Assembly: GCA_049487715.1 (NCBI GenBank) | Contig: CP150552.1 | Coordinates: 372,001-436,000, forward strand | DNA length: 64,000 bases | From: Pycnococcus provasolii | Taxonomy: Eukaryota > Chlorophyta > Pseudoscourfieldiophyceae > Pseudoscourfieldiales | Direction: 5' to 3' | Shown: piece after piece, positions 1 through 8,637 of the stretch | How positions within the stretch are numbered: the first letter of the stretch is position 1 | How the letters are laid out: the number at the start of each line of letters is the position of its first letter | The notes under the pieces: model-generated | Databases searched by the model: none | Seen by the model: only the letters and a program-made list of their open reading frames with translations | What the model was told of the DNA's origin: nothing | Program-made: the position numbers and the translations under genes

Positions 1-571
1 GGCTCCAGTTGACTGCCGAGCCGCTCGCCCTTCGCCTCGCGAGTGTTGCAGCGCGAACGGATGGGCTTGCTGCGCCAAGTCGCGTTGCCGGGTCGAGTGT
101 GATTGCTCCGTCTGCGTCGACGCGCGCCACTTCGGGGTATGCGGGTGCATCAGCTCCATCCTCAGGACCGGCGGCGTACTTACTTGCGATGCGAATCGCA
201 GTTGGTTCCATTTCCAGCGCCATTATTTCCGAGCTGTCGTCGCCGTTGCATCCGGCGTGCACTTCCCCTCTGAGCGCACCCCACACGACGACGTCGCCCC
301 CAGCGACCACCGCGCTTTCGCGGTTGACGTCGCCCAAAATGACGACGTCGCCGTCGGGGTGTTTGAGAAGCTGACCACCGCGTAGCGTGCGCTTGACGAT
401 CAGGGTATTGCTGGAGTCGGCGGCGGCGGCGGCGTCAAAACTGCCAGCTGGCATGCACCCCGTGACGTGCGCCCCATGCCGAGGGCATGCTGATTGACGA
501 CGACGACGATGGTGAGCACGAGAATGAGCACGAGAGGGAGAGGGAGCAGCACGAAGACATGACGACGACAT
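1..571 (-). CDS. minC: Plastid septum-site protein MinC, C-terminal domain (partial, runs off left edge)
   Basis: The minus-strand frame is open from an ATG at 571 to base 1, giving 190 residues with no stop, so the C-terminus lies outside the window. Residues 1-45 are rich in Ser, Arg and His and lack acidic residues (start MSSSCLRAAPSPSRAHSR), like a chloroplast transit peptide. From about residue 60 the protein matches the MinC C-terminal beta-helix domain: GDVVILGDVN, then AGGDVVVWGALRGEVHAG, then IMALEMEPTAIRIA. In bacteria this domain dimerises, binds MinD and helps place the FtsZ ring; in algae it would act in plastid division. I see no N-terminal FtsZ-inhibiting MinC domain between the transit peptide and the C-domain, so this is either a short form or has an upstream exon I did not find. 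Domain identity is strong; start and targeting are inferred. Confidence 0.85.
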   Translation of the reverse strand, partial: MSSSCLRAAPSPSRAHSRAHHRRRRQSACPRHGAHVTGCMPAGSFDAAAAADSSNTLIVKRTLRGGQLLKHPDGDVVILGDVNRESAVVAGGDVVVWGALRGEVHAGCNGDDSSEIMALEMEPTAIRIASKYAAGPEDGADAPAYPEVARVDADGAITLDPATRLGAASPSVRAATLARRRASGSAVNWS

Positions 572-1657
572 ATTAAATATTAAAATAGAAAAGTGGAAAC
601 CTGTCGTTTTTTCGGTCTTGGAAGGAGGTTGGAAGGAAAGGGAGGAATGGGGGAGGGGAGGAGGGAGATTTGAAATTGAAGAGGTAAATTGAAGGGCCAA
701 CCAAACAGTGGGAGCTACCCTGCAGTAACCCTAAAGGTTAGGGTTAGGGTTACCCGTAATACGACGTTGGATTGATTGAGGAGGCACCGGCGCGTGCGTG
801 TCTGCGTGAGAACATCTTCAAGAACCAAGAAGGCGCCGGTAGGCCGCGAAAGCTCACTCCTGAAGGCTCAACGCAAGAGCATCGTGAAGCTCCTCAATAG
901 TCAATAAGCACGCCACGCTTGTTCAGTTCATTCACTCACTTCATTGCAAAACATCTTCACGTCAACGCACGGGGCGCACCTTTCTTACTCAAAGTATGCA
1001 CCTGGACTCCTGGAGCCGCCGGGTGTTTTGATGTGACCTGCGAGCCTCGAGACGGCATCGCGCCTCTCAGCGCGGACGCCGCCCGCGGTCTCCGTGAAGG
1101 AACTGTCCCTCGCACGCCCGCTGGCGTTGCGGAATTTCAAGCTTGAAAAGATATAGTGTAAGCAACCACATATCCAATGAATTCTCCAACGGTTTCTCGC
1201 GCCGGTGCGCGAAATCGTAATCCCGGCTTGCCGAAACGCGCGCGTCGCACCCACAGCGGACGCTCGGGTACAAGTGCGAGCAAGATGGCCTGCGTTCGCG
1301 CGGACACCGCCTCTTGGCTGGAGAGCGCGTGCGTTGTCGGTCGCGGCCTTCATTTTCCCCCTACGCACGCAGATCGTTTCAGGAAGACGACCTCGCCGCC
1401 AGGAGGGATTGTGAGGCGCTTGTCGCCATCCTCATGCCTCATCCCAGAAACTCCGAATGCGGACGAGGTACAGCCGTACAGTAGGGCGTGGACGCCATTA
1501 TTGTTCGTTCAGGCTCCTCAAAGCCCATCCGTTACAAATGTCCCACTCAAATCCAGCCGGTGAAAAATGGTCGGGGTGACCGGAGCGGGATCCTAAAAGT
1601 CCCCCCACCCAGGCAGCCAATGTTCCGCCAGTCATTTTTCGCCCGTATTGTTTTGTA
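572..1657. other. Intergenic region with telomere-like repeat
   Basis: This 1.1-kb space separates divergent MinC and the thioesterase gene. It holds an A/G-rich stretch at 590-680 and a telomere-like tract at 727-755. A short open stretch around 770-895 (containing GRPRKLTPEG) has no start and no recognisable domain. Other small ORFs here lack coding character, and I see no RNA gene. Confidence 0.5.
727..755. promoter_or_regulatory. Telomere-like (telo-box type) tract upstream of minC
   Basis: The plus strand reads AACCCTAAAGG followed by TTAGGGTTAGGGTTA, so both orientations of the telomere unit are present. It lies about 155 bp upstream of the MinC ATG. In land plants the telo-box AAACCCTAA is a promoter element of growth-related genes; its role here is inferred from position only. 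Confidence 0.4.
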
Positions 1658-2768
1658 ATGTCGAGTCGTGACGTGGCTCGCGAGGGTAGTACCACTACCA
1701 CAGGTAGTGCTCACGCGTCGCTCATGGACATAATCAAAGTCAAGCCGATCCAAGTCGTTCCGCGCGAATCGAAAGACTCTCACGCAAGAACGTCAACGTC
1801 CATGGACATTTTCGTCGGAAAGTCACACGCCGCTGGGCGATTCACAACACACGTCTACGGAGGACAACTTGTGGGACAGGCGCTCATGGCGGCGGCTACC
1901 ACGGTCATGGACACGGAGCGCACGCTACACAGCATGCACTGCCACTTCCTCCAGGCTGGAAGCCACAACGAACCGTTCGTGTTCACAGTTGACAGACTCC
2001 GAGATGGAGCGACGTACAGCTCGAGGTTTGTCGTCGCAAGGCAAGCGGGCGCCGCCATCTTCACCGCCATGTGCTCATTCCAACAACTCCACGAGTACAG
2101 CGACACGAACGCACTGCAGCACCAGTCAACCATGCCTGCGAATGTGCCACCACCGGAGTCTCTACCTGACCAACGAGAGACGCTGCTCGACGCGATTCGA
2201 AACGCACGACTCTCCGAGGAAGACAAAATTAGACTCAAGGATAGCGTCGATTCCTTGCCGCCGTTCCCGGTGGACATACGCGTCGTCCAGCCAATTCAAC
2301 GCATCGGCCCAGATTCCGTGAAGCCGCGCGAACCGGTATGTCTACCTCTAACTCATCCGTGGGCGATATAATCAGTCACTAACAACCTAACACACAAACA
2401 CACAGCGTCAGCTTGCATGGATTCGACTACCAAGCACACCCGGATGCGACGCCCAAGTTGCAGAGGCGACTGTGAAGGCTTCGCTCGCTTACGCCAGTGA
2501 CTGGGGATTTTTGGAGACAGCCGCGTTGCCTCATGGCATAAATCTCGCTAACCGTCGATTGAAGATGTCTTCGCTGGATCACACTTTGTACTTTCACCAC
2601 AAACCACGCGCGGGAGAGTGGCTACTTTTCGAAATGGAAAGCGGTTCAGCATCCGGTGGCCGAGCTTTGGCGACGGGACGAATTTATCGACGAGATGGCG
2701 GACAGCTCGTCGCCACTGTAGTTCAGGAGGGACTCATGCGCATTCAGCGAAATCAGAGTAAACTGTAA
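1658..2768 (+). CDS. Peroxisomal acyl-CoA thioesterase II (TesB/ACOT8 type), two exons
   Basis: Hydrolyses acyl-CoA to free fatty acid and CoA. Exons are 1658-2335 and 2406-2768. The 70-nt intron starts GTATGT, contains two CTAAC branch-point-like sites and ends ACACAG; joining is phase 0 and gives 346 residues. TesB double-hotdog signatures are present: FTTHVYGGQLVGQAL, then LHSMHCHFLQAG, and after the splice RQLAWIRLPSTPGCD, then ASDWGFLETA and LDHTLYFH. The protein ends SKL, the canonical type 1 peroxisomal targeting signal, so it should act on beta-oxidation intermediates in peroxisomes. The ATG at 1658 is the first in frame; the N-terminal 45 residues before MDIFVGKSH are poorly conserved, so a later ATG is possible. 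Confidence 0.9.
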
Positions 2769-2790
2769 TTCGATGTAACGGTACACAATT

Positions 2791-4851
2791 TTAAATAGTG
2801 ACACTCTTGTCTTGCCTTGTTGCGTATTTGTGCAACTCATCCATGGAGACCGTGCCGCTGCCGTCCGAGTCCGCTGCCGTGAAGAGGTCGTCGACAACTT
2901 TAGGATCGTAGCTCGATGTCATGATTTTCTGGAACATTTTATGAGCCTCTTCCTTCGTGACGTGGCTGTCCATGTCCTCGTCCGCGTTGTAAAACATGCT
3001 CGAAGAGAGAAAACATGCACGAAGCAATTCGCCTCGATCAATGTTGCCGTCTCCGTTGGTGTCCGCAAGAGCCATAAGGTTGTCAAGGACGAGGTTGCCC
3101 ATTGATACACCGTGCCGCTTGAAAATTGCAGCTTCGAGCTCCTTTCTAGAAATCGTGCCGCTTCCATCCTCATCAATGTCATCGAAGCCCGAGTCCTTCA
3201 CAATCTGCCACCAGACGGCACGAGCAAAGTGCTCAACAAGAATCTGCTTCATGCCGTGCGCCGAGTCGGAATGCTGCAGCAGAGTCGGATCGTCCATCGT
3301 CTTGAGATGTTCGGAAACGTAATTCGCAAGCGGTGTCACACCGTCAATGCCATTATAGGCAACCTGGTACAGCACAACCGTCTTGTAAATACGCTCAGGG
3401 TCAAATGGCTCGCCTGCCACTGCTGTGAGCGTGTTCGTCGACCCGTCCCAGCTCATCTTGTCGTCAAGCTGAACGAAGCAGCCCTTCTCTACCGGAGGGT
3501 CCTGCAGGGCGAATTGCCGCGTAAATGCCACCACCTCCTGCAACACCGCGCCAGGAACGTTGACCACAGCCACCGGGCTATCAAACGGCACTTCAGCCTT
3601 CAAATCCGAGTACGTCAAGTAGTGGTGATTGTCCCCGTACGTGGTATTGCCTCGTATGTTGCCCGCGTTTATGATGGCGCAGTCCGCGAAGAGCGCTTCT
3701 CTCACTGACGTGCAAATGAGCGACCCCATTGTCGTCTGCGCGAGCCGAATTCCCTTCGAGTTGAGCGGCACAGACTGAGGTACCTCACAGAGTATCGCCT
3801 CGTCGAGCGCTTTCAGAACATGCTTATGCTTCTCCACCAGCTCCTCCGAGCTCTTATCCGGCTCAAAGTTCGTGATGGGTAGCTGCTGCACGTCGATTGT
3901 GGGCGAAGCGCCGGCGTGCTCCGGTGCCGGCCACGTCACGTCAATCACCCCAACGAGAGCCGCATCGGCACCCTGCTTCGTGATGATGCAGCCGTTCACC
4001 GTCTCAAGGTACGGCTGGTGATCGTGGCCGCCGATGATGAGGGGAAACTCTGCGCCACACGTTTCCGCCATCTCGCGGTCGAGCGGCATGACCTGGTGTG
4101 TCATGGGTATGACGAGGTCTGTGGTCGCAGCGAGCTTCTCGCGCATGCTTCGCGCCGAGGGAACGATGGGGGCCATACACTTCGCGCCCACGCCGCCCCA
4201 AGCCTTGTCGGTGTACAGTCCCGGGTCGCCCGTGTTCAGTCCAAGCAGTGACACCTTACGCGCGTGCGTCCCACGAGCTTCGCCTTTCGCTTCTACGTCG
4301 ACCGTGACAAACTCTGGCAGCGGCTCTCGTCCTTCCAGAGGAAGAGTTGGAGCGTTCGTATTAATCCAAACAAACTTGGACTCGTCCATTCGCTGGAGAA
4401 GGTGCTTGTGCGCGACATCCTGCTCGTGATTGCCGAGGCATACGTACTGGAGTCCGCAGTCGTTGAGCACGTCAACCATGCCTCGTCCGTGGTCCAGTGA
4501 GCTGAGCAGAGAGGGCGCGAGGAAGTCGCCGGCTAGAACGAAGATGGTATTATCCGTCTTGAGTTGTGCCACCGCTGTCTTAAGTCTGGGCAAGTTTCCA
4601 AGTTCGTACACGTCGTTCACGGCAATTATACGCAGCGTCAGTGAGGAGGAGGTGGTGGAGGTGGCGGTTGTAGGTGCCGGAGCTGGTTCGTGCGCTGCTG
4701 AGCTGGAAGGTGGTGGTGCTTGTGGAGCTTGCACGACGTTGGTTGCGTTTGACGACGCCGTTGGTGAGCCTGATGCACCAGGTGAAGGCTGATACACCGC
4801 CGCGGAGCTGGACGACGCCGACGACGCCGACGACGAAGCGCCACACCCCAT
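2791..4851 (-). CDS. 5'-nucleotidase/metallophosphatase with C-terminal EF-hands, predicted lipid-anchored
   Basis: 686 residues. An N-terminal Ser/Pro/Ala linker is followed by a calcineurin-like metallophosphatase core (LRIIAVNDVYEL, FVLAGDFLAPS, VCLGNHEQD, LIIGGHDHQPY: the metal-binding Asp, Asn and His residues) and a 5'-nucleotidase C-terminal domain (about 370-530). After that come four EF-hand-like segments: DEDGSGTISRKE, DTNGDGNIDRGE, DEDMDSHVTKEE and DSDGSGTVSMDE. The expected activity is removal of phosphate from nucleotides or related esters under calcium control. It begins MGCGASSS, a fit to N-myristoylation at Gly2 plus palmitoylation at Cys3, and it has no signal peptide, so it should sit on the cytosolic face of a membrane, unlike classical secreted 5'-nucleotidases. 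It converges on the thioesterase gene with only 22 bp between stops. Confidence 0.85.
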   Translation of the reverse strand: MGCGASSSASSASSSSAAVYQPSPGASGSPTASSNATNVVQAPQAPPPSSSAAHEPAPAPTTATSTTSSSLTLRIIAVNDVYELGNLPRLKTAVAQLKTDNTIFVLAGDFLAPSLLSSLDHGRGMVDVLNDCGLQYVCLGNHEQDVAHKHLLQRMDESKFVWINTNAPTLPLEGREPLPEFVTVDVEAKGEARGTHARKVSLLGLNTGDPGLYTDKAWGGVGAKCMAPIVPSARSMREKLAATTDLVIPMTHQVMPLDREMAETCGAEFPLIIGGHDHQPYLETVNGCIITKQGADAALVGVIDVTWPAPEHAGASPTIDVQQLPITNFEPDKSSEELVEKHKHVLKALDEAILCEVPQSVPLNSKGIRLAQTTMGSLICTSVREALFADCAIINAGNIRGNTTYGDNHHYLTYSDLKAEVPFDSPVAVVNVPGAVLQEVVAFTRQFALQDPPVEKGCFVQLDDKMSWDGSTNTLTAVAGEPFDPERIYKTVVLYQVAYNGIDGVTPLANYVSEHLKTMDDPTLLQHSDSAHGMKQILVEHFARAVWWQIVKDSGFDDIDEDGSGTISRKELEAAIFKRHGVSMGNLVLDNLMALADTNGDGNIDRGELLRACFLSSSMFYNADEDMDSHVTKEEAHKMFQKIMTSSYDPKVVDDLFTAADSDGSGTVSMDELHKYATRQDKSVTI

Positions 4852-5738
4852 GAATCACTACTGTATGGTAATCCACAAGAGGAGAAGAGACCACACACTT
4901 AAACGGGATAAGAATGAATACAGATTCGAGCGTACTCAATGACCGAATAATGACAATGACGACGTGGCTCTCAAGTGCTTTCTCCAAAGACTATGTACAC
5001 GCAGCTCGTTGGTATCCCCTATCTATCAGCCGCCGCCGCGCGGCACCGTGCTTGACCACCCCACCAACGCGCGTATGTATCGTGCTTGACCACCCCACCG
5101 CGCATCGGCGCATAAGTACCTTCCTACCGTGCTTGACGGTTGCGACTTGCGAGACGGCGTTTGCCACCCCTTTAACAGCAGCAGTGTACATACATAGCGT
5201 ATCTTACTTAATAAAAGTTGGTCCGTATGTAAGCAGTAATGCGTGTGAAACTCACGTCGTAGAAGGTGGTCACCAGCATGGAAAAAACAAACTGTGTGAG
5301 CAGTGTGATGAGCGGTGTGATGAGCAGTGTGATGAGCATTGTTTGTACCACCTGTACGAGTCTACGATAAGTTAATCCCGACGACGACGTCACGACGTGG
5401 AAAGCTGTTGAAGGAAAGTCGTCGAAGAAGTCAGCAGTTCTTAGAACTACGGACGTCCTTCGCGCGACGCGCGGCTCCTCTATTCCAAGTGGTACAGTAC
5501 GAACCACTTCGCCATCACGCGGAGCATAATTGTAACTTGGAAGTGTGTCATCATCGATCCTTGTGGTGTTCGCATCGCATCACGTTTTCATTCACTTGGG
5601 CGCGCGTGCTTTTTTGCTTAGCTTTTGCATATTCGTGCTCGTCAGTCAGTCAGTGCTAGTCTCAGCTCGTCTCAACGCTCAAGGGAGGCAAGCCTTGACT
5701 TCACTTAACCATACGTGCATACGTGGTACGTGGAGTGG
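4852..5738. other. Intergenic region with short repeats
   Basis: Divergent promoter space between the metallophosphatase and the next plus-strand gene. It contains a 19-bp unit (CGTGCTTGACCACCCCACC) at about 5047 and 5081 with a partial third copy near 5129, and a tandem 12-bp repeat at 5297-5342. No coding potential was recognised. Confidence 0.5.
5297..5342. repeat. Tandem 12-bp repeat (TGTGATGAGCAG, about 4 copies)
   Basis: Four near-identical units of TGTGATGAGC[AG]G follow one another. This is a simple minisatellite in an intergenic region. Confidence 0.7.
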
Positions 5739-7055
5739 ATGGGCTTGCTCCCTTATGTCGTGCAGCGAAACCACCAGGGTGTCAACTCCGAATCGCAGAA
5801 CATGAACATCACCGGGAAAAGCACGTCGCCGACGAAAAGCTTACCACCAACCATGAACGTGAACCAAGGAAAAGGAAACCAACCCGTGTTCGGAACACTC
5901 ACGTTCGAATCGCTGCTCAGCTCAAGCGCCGTGTCTGACATCGTAGGCAAGACGTCACTCGCCTCGTCGAGATCAAACTTGAGGTCCAGGGAACAACAGG
6001 CACAACGGACGCACAAAATCAAGGCTGTGACACAAAAGCAAGCCAAGAAGGATGCCAGCTCACTTCCGGCTGCAGAAGTCGTGGGTGCAAAAACCTTTGT
6101 CGTGCGTGGATCGACGCCGAAGAAAGGCAACACAGCGACGACAAGAGCAGAAGGCGAGCACAAGGTGTTGGCTCAGACGACAACTGCCACGAACGAGAAG
6201 CGGCAAGGGACAGGCCAACCGTCGTCGCTGTCTGACCGCCTCGCCGTGCGCGGCGCCTCATCTTCTCACCGCGCTCGTGCCGCAACACCGCTCGTAACGA
6301 GGCCACCTCGCGCGCCACCCGCCTCTGCCGCCGCGGCCTCGACGGTGATTGTGGCGTCGATGCCGACACCCGCACCCTTGCCACCACCGCCGCGCTCGAG
6401 TCCCGTCTCCGTGGTGAGTGGAGACGGGGCGGCGGCAGGAAAGGTGCTGCCGTTCGCGATGCCAGCTCTGGACAACAAAGCGCCTGTCAAGCGCCTTCAA
6501 ACGCCGCATGTAACGCGGCCAGTGAGTGCCGCTGCAGTTCGCAAGGTTGAGGAGCAAATTCGCCGCGAACAGTCGAGCGCGGCTTCATCGGCGAGCCGAT
6601 TGCGATCGTCGGCGGCGACGCCGACGTCGCGAGTCGCGACTGCTGACGTGCCAAGGACCAAGGGAGGCAGCTACGACCTCGTCGACCGCTCCGGACTCGC
6701 GGCGGCTACGCAGGCGGCGCCCATGGTCTTGAACCTTGAGCGTCTCGAGGAGAGCACGCTCGAGGTGCTGGAGCTCGAGCTCGAGTCGTTGGCGATGGAG
6801 GAAATGGGTTCATCTCGCACGGAGGATGGCGACGACGACAAAGCTGCAAACGCGGCTGAGGGCGACGAGGAGACTGCGGAGGCGCCTACGACATCTGCTG
6901 CTGATGGTGGAGATGGTGTGGAAGCGGACAGCGCTCGCAGCGAGTCGACAGACGAGGTGACGGCACCGCACTCCGAAGAACCTTCTCCTTCCGAGAAGGT
7001 TCGCGCTGGCTTAGGTGGAGCTGATCTGGTTAGTTCTGCCGCTGACGTATCGTAA
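5739..7055 (+). CDS. Hypothetical protein, low-complexity, Ala/Ser/Arg-rich
   Basis: Unrecognised protein of 438 residues from the ATG at 5739; an alternative ATG at 5802 gives 417. The frame stays open about 24 nt further upstream, but only from a GTG. The N-terminal third has a non-repetitive patch (GNQPVFGTLTFESLLSSS, then SDIVG). The centre is basic and Pro/Ala-rich, and a conserved-looking basic helix follows (TPHVTRPVSAAAVRKVEEQI). Near residue 335 a leucine/glutamate helix occurs (LEVLELELESLAMEEMG), and the tail is very acidic. No enzyme motif, signal peptide or membrane segment is visible. Basic middle plus acidic tail could suit a cytoskeletal or nucleic-acid scaffold, but that is a guess. 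Codon use resembles its neighbours, which supports it being real. Confidence 0.6.
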   Translation: MGLLPYVVQRNHQGVNSESQNMNITGKSTSPTKSLPPTMNVNQGKGNQPVFGTLTFESLLSSSAVSDIVGKTSLASSRSNLRSREQQAQRTHKIKAVTQKQAKKDASSLPAAEVVGAKTFVVRGSTPKKGNTATTRAEGEHKVLAQTTTATNEKRQGTGQPSSLSDRLAVRGASSSHRARAATPLVTRPPRAPPASAAAASTVIVASMPTPAPLPPPPRSSPVSVVSGDGAAAGKVLPFAMPALDNKAPVKRLQTPHVTRPVSAAAVRKVEEQIRREQSSAASSASRLRSSAATPTSRVATADVPRTKGGSYDLVDRSGLAAATQAAPMVLNLERLEESTLEVLELELESLAMEEMGSSRTEDGDDDKAANAAEGDEETAEAPTTSAADGGDGVEADSARSESTDEVTAPHSEEPSPSEKVRAGLGGADLVSSAADVS

Positions 7056-7204
7056 GATTAAGACATTGTTTCATTCATTCATTCATTCATTTTTTGTTGT
7101 CGTTTGTTGATTATTTAGAAGGGAACGAATGCAGCATTTTCATTTTTGTTACCACCTCAAAAGTACCCACACACTCCCCAGCCTCATCATTTGCGTGATA
7201 GCAC

Positions 7205-8131
7205 CTAAGTGAATCGCCCGAGAAGGAAGGCGAGGATCGCGATGACAAGGACGTGCACGAGCGTGAATCCACCTGCGAACGCGACGCGAGCAGGCCCATC
7301 TTTATCCAACAGCTTCGTCTTCGCTTCGAGCTGCGAGACGTTACCCCTGAGTTTCGCGTTCTCCGCACGCAGCTGGCTGACCGATGCCCCTCCCCCGCCA
7401 CCTGGCTCGCTCCTTTCTGAAGCACCTTCCCTCGCTTCGCTCCGTCCTGCGTCAGGCTCCTCGCGCACGGGTGACGGCGGGTTCGGCGTGACGTAGGCCA
7501 CCGTTAGGCGCGTGTCCATCACCTTGGATTCCTTGCCGTCGAAGAGTTCTCGCGTGACTTCTGTATCAGCACCACAAGCCATCGCCTGCACAAGGAACTT
7601 GTGTTTGTCGACTATATATATATATACGTACATGTGTGTGATCATTGTGATTGTTGTCGTTGTTGTGTATGTTATTATGTTTTTTTGTTTTGTTTTGTTT
7701 TCGCAGGGGTTGTGAGGGTGAGTGAGTGTTGTTTGTTTGTAAGGAAGCAGGAAGCAGGAGGAAGGAGGAAGATCAAGAGCACAAGACGAAGAAAAAAGCG
7801 TGAAAAATGAGCAAAAGAAGAAGGGTCAAAACACCACGAGCACAAACACCACGAGCACAACCCTTTCTCACGTACGTTCCGCGGGCATTTCTGACTGTGG
7901 TGAGAGGATAACTTGCACTTCCACCACACCTTGCGGTGGAATTTTCCCTTGGTTAGGTCTCACGCAGTACTTCTTCGGTTTCGTCGTCTTCACTTTGAAC
8001 GCCGCATAAGCGTCCGAGGACAAATTGCGTAAACTCAATATGGTTGTCGCTTGCTTCTTGAGTTCAAACTTGAAAGAAAGACTTTTTGGACTCACGGACA
8101 CTATAGTATCCCTACCGCCGGAGGAGGACAT
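7205..8131 (-). CDS. VAP family protein (MSP domain, tail-anchored), two exons
   Basis: VAMP-associated proteins sit in the ER membrane and recruit FFAT-motif proteins to membrane contact sites. Exon 1 (8131-7876) encodes the major sperm protein fold with the FFAT-binding face: VKTTKPKKYCVRPNQG and GVVEVQVIL. The intron (7875-7612, 264 nt) starts GTACGTGAG and ends ATATATATAG. Exon 2 (7611-7205) begins at DKHKFLVQAM. The join is in frame (a split Leu codon) and gives 220 residues. The C-terminal part has a coiled coil (LRAENAKLRGNVSQLEAK) and a final hydrophobic anchor, FTLVHVLVIAILAFLLGRFT. This is exactly the plant VAP27 layout: MSP, coiled coil, TM. Confidence 0.9.
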
Positions 8132-8391
8132 GCTGGAATGTCTTCAGGCAATGAAATGATCACGCACAACAGGATTGAGCGAGCGCTCAAGCAGGTTTGT
8201 TTCCCTCCCTCGAAGTGGAGAGAACACAACTGGGACAGGAGTGGGACCCACGACGCCCTTCCACAGGAAAAGCCCCCTTGAAGGGCCTTGCTTGGGACGT
8301 TGGGGCCCACCGGATCGTTCCCCTTTAGGCGAGAGGAGAGGGAGCGTTTTCCGGTTTTTCCCCCCCTCTCCTCCGGGTGCCAAACCCTAAC

Positions 8392-8400
8392 TTACGGCTT
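8392..8400 (+). promoter_or_regulatory. Exact telo-box AAACCCTAA upstream of BRF1
   Basis: An exact match to the plant telo-box, in sense orientation, 238 bp upstream of the BRF1 ATG and beside a G-rich minisatellite. Regulatory function is inferred from position. Confidence 0.4.
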
Positions 8401-8401
8401 C

Positions 8402-8470
8402 GGGGGTTTGGTTTGGGGGTTTGGTTGGGGGGTTTGGTTTGGGGGTTTGGTTTGGGGGTTTGGTGGGGGA
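8402..8470. repeat. G-rich minisatellite (GGGGGTTTGGTTT), about 5 copies
   Basis: Repeats of GGGGGTTTGGTTT and variants give more than four runs of at least three guanines within 70 bp, a composition able to form a G-quadruplex on the plus (coding) strand upstream of BRF1. Confidence 0.75.
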
Positions 8471-8637
8471 TTTCCGAATTTGGTATTCTTCTCGTAGGGT
8501 TACCGGGTAGGCTCCTAGGGTAGACCTATCTCGGGTCAGACTCCTCGGGTCGTTGTCGCTCGGCCCCTCCCCCTTCTGCCTTCTCCCCCGTTCCCCCTGG
8601 TTCTGTTCCCTCTCTTCATTCTCTTCGAAGGAACGCC

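Larger units (their letters stand above)
8132..8637. other. Intergenic region with telo-box and G-rich minisatellite
   Basis: Shared upstream region of the divergent VAP and BRF1 genes. It contains an exact AAACCCTAA at 8392-8400, a G/T minisatellite at 8402-8470, and TAGGGTTACC and CTAGGGTAG motifs up to 8524. No coding signal. Confidence 0.5.

Noticed and set aside
9-374. Plus-strand ORF of 121 codons at the left edge
   Set aside because: It is the antisense of the MinC reading frame, which has clear domain similarity.
770-895. Stretch reading GRPRKLTPEG, suggestive of a transposase helix-turn-helix
   Set aside because: Only about 40 codons, no start and no terminal inverted repeats or catalytic residues found around it.
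5294-5342. Possible CRISPR-like array
   Set aside because: Units are contiguous 12-bp tandem repeats without spacers, in a eukaryotic nuclear context.
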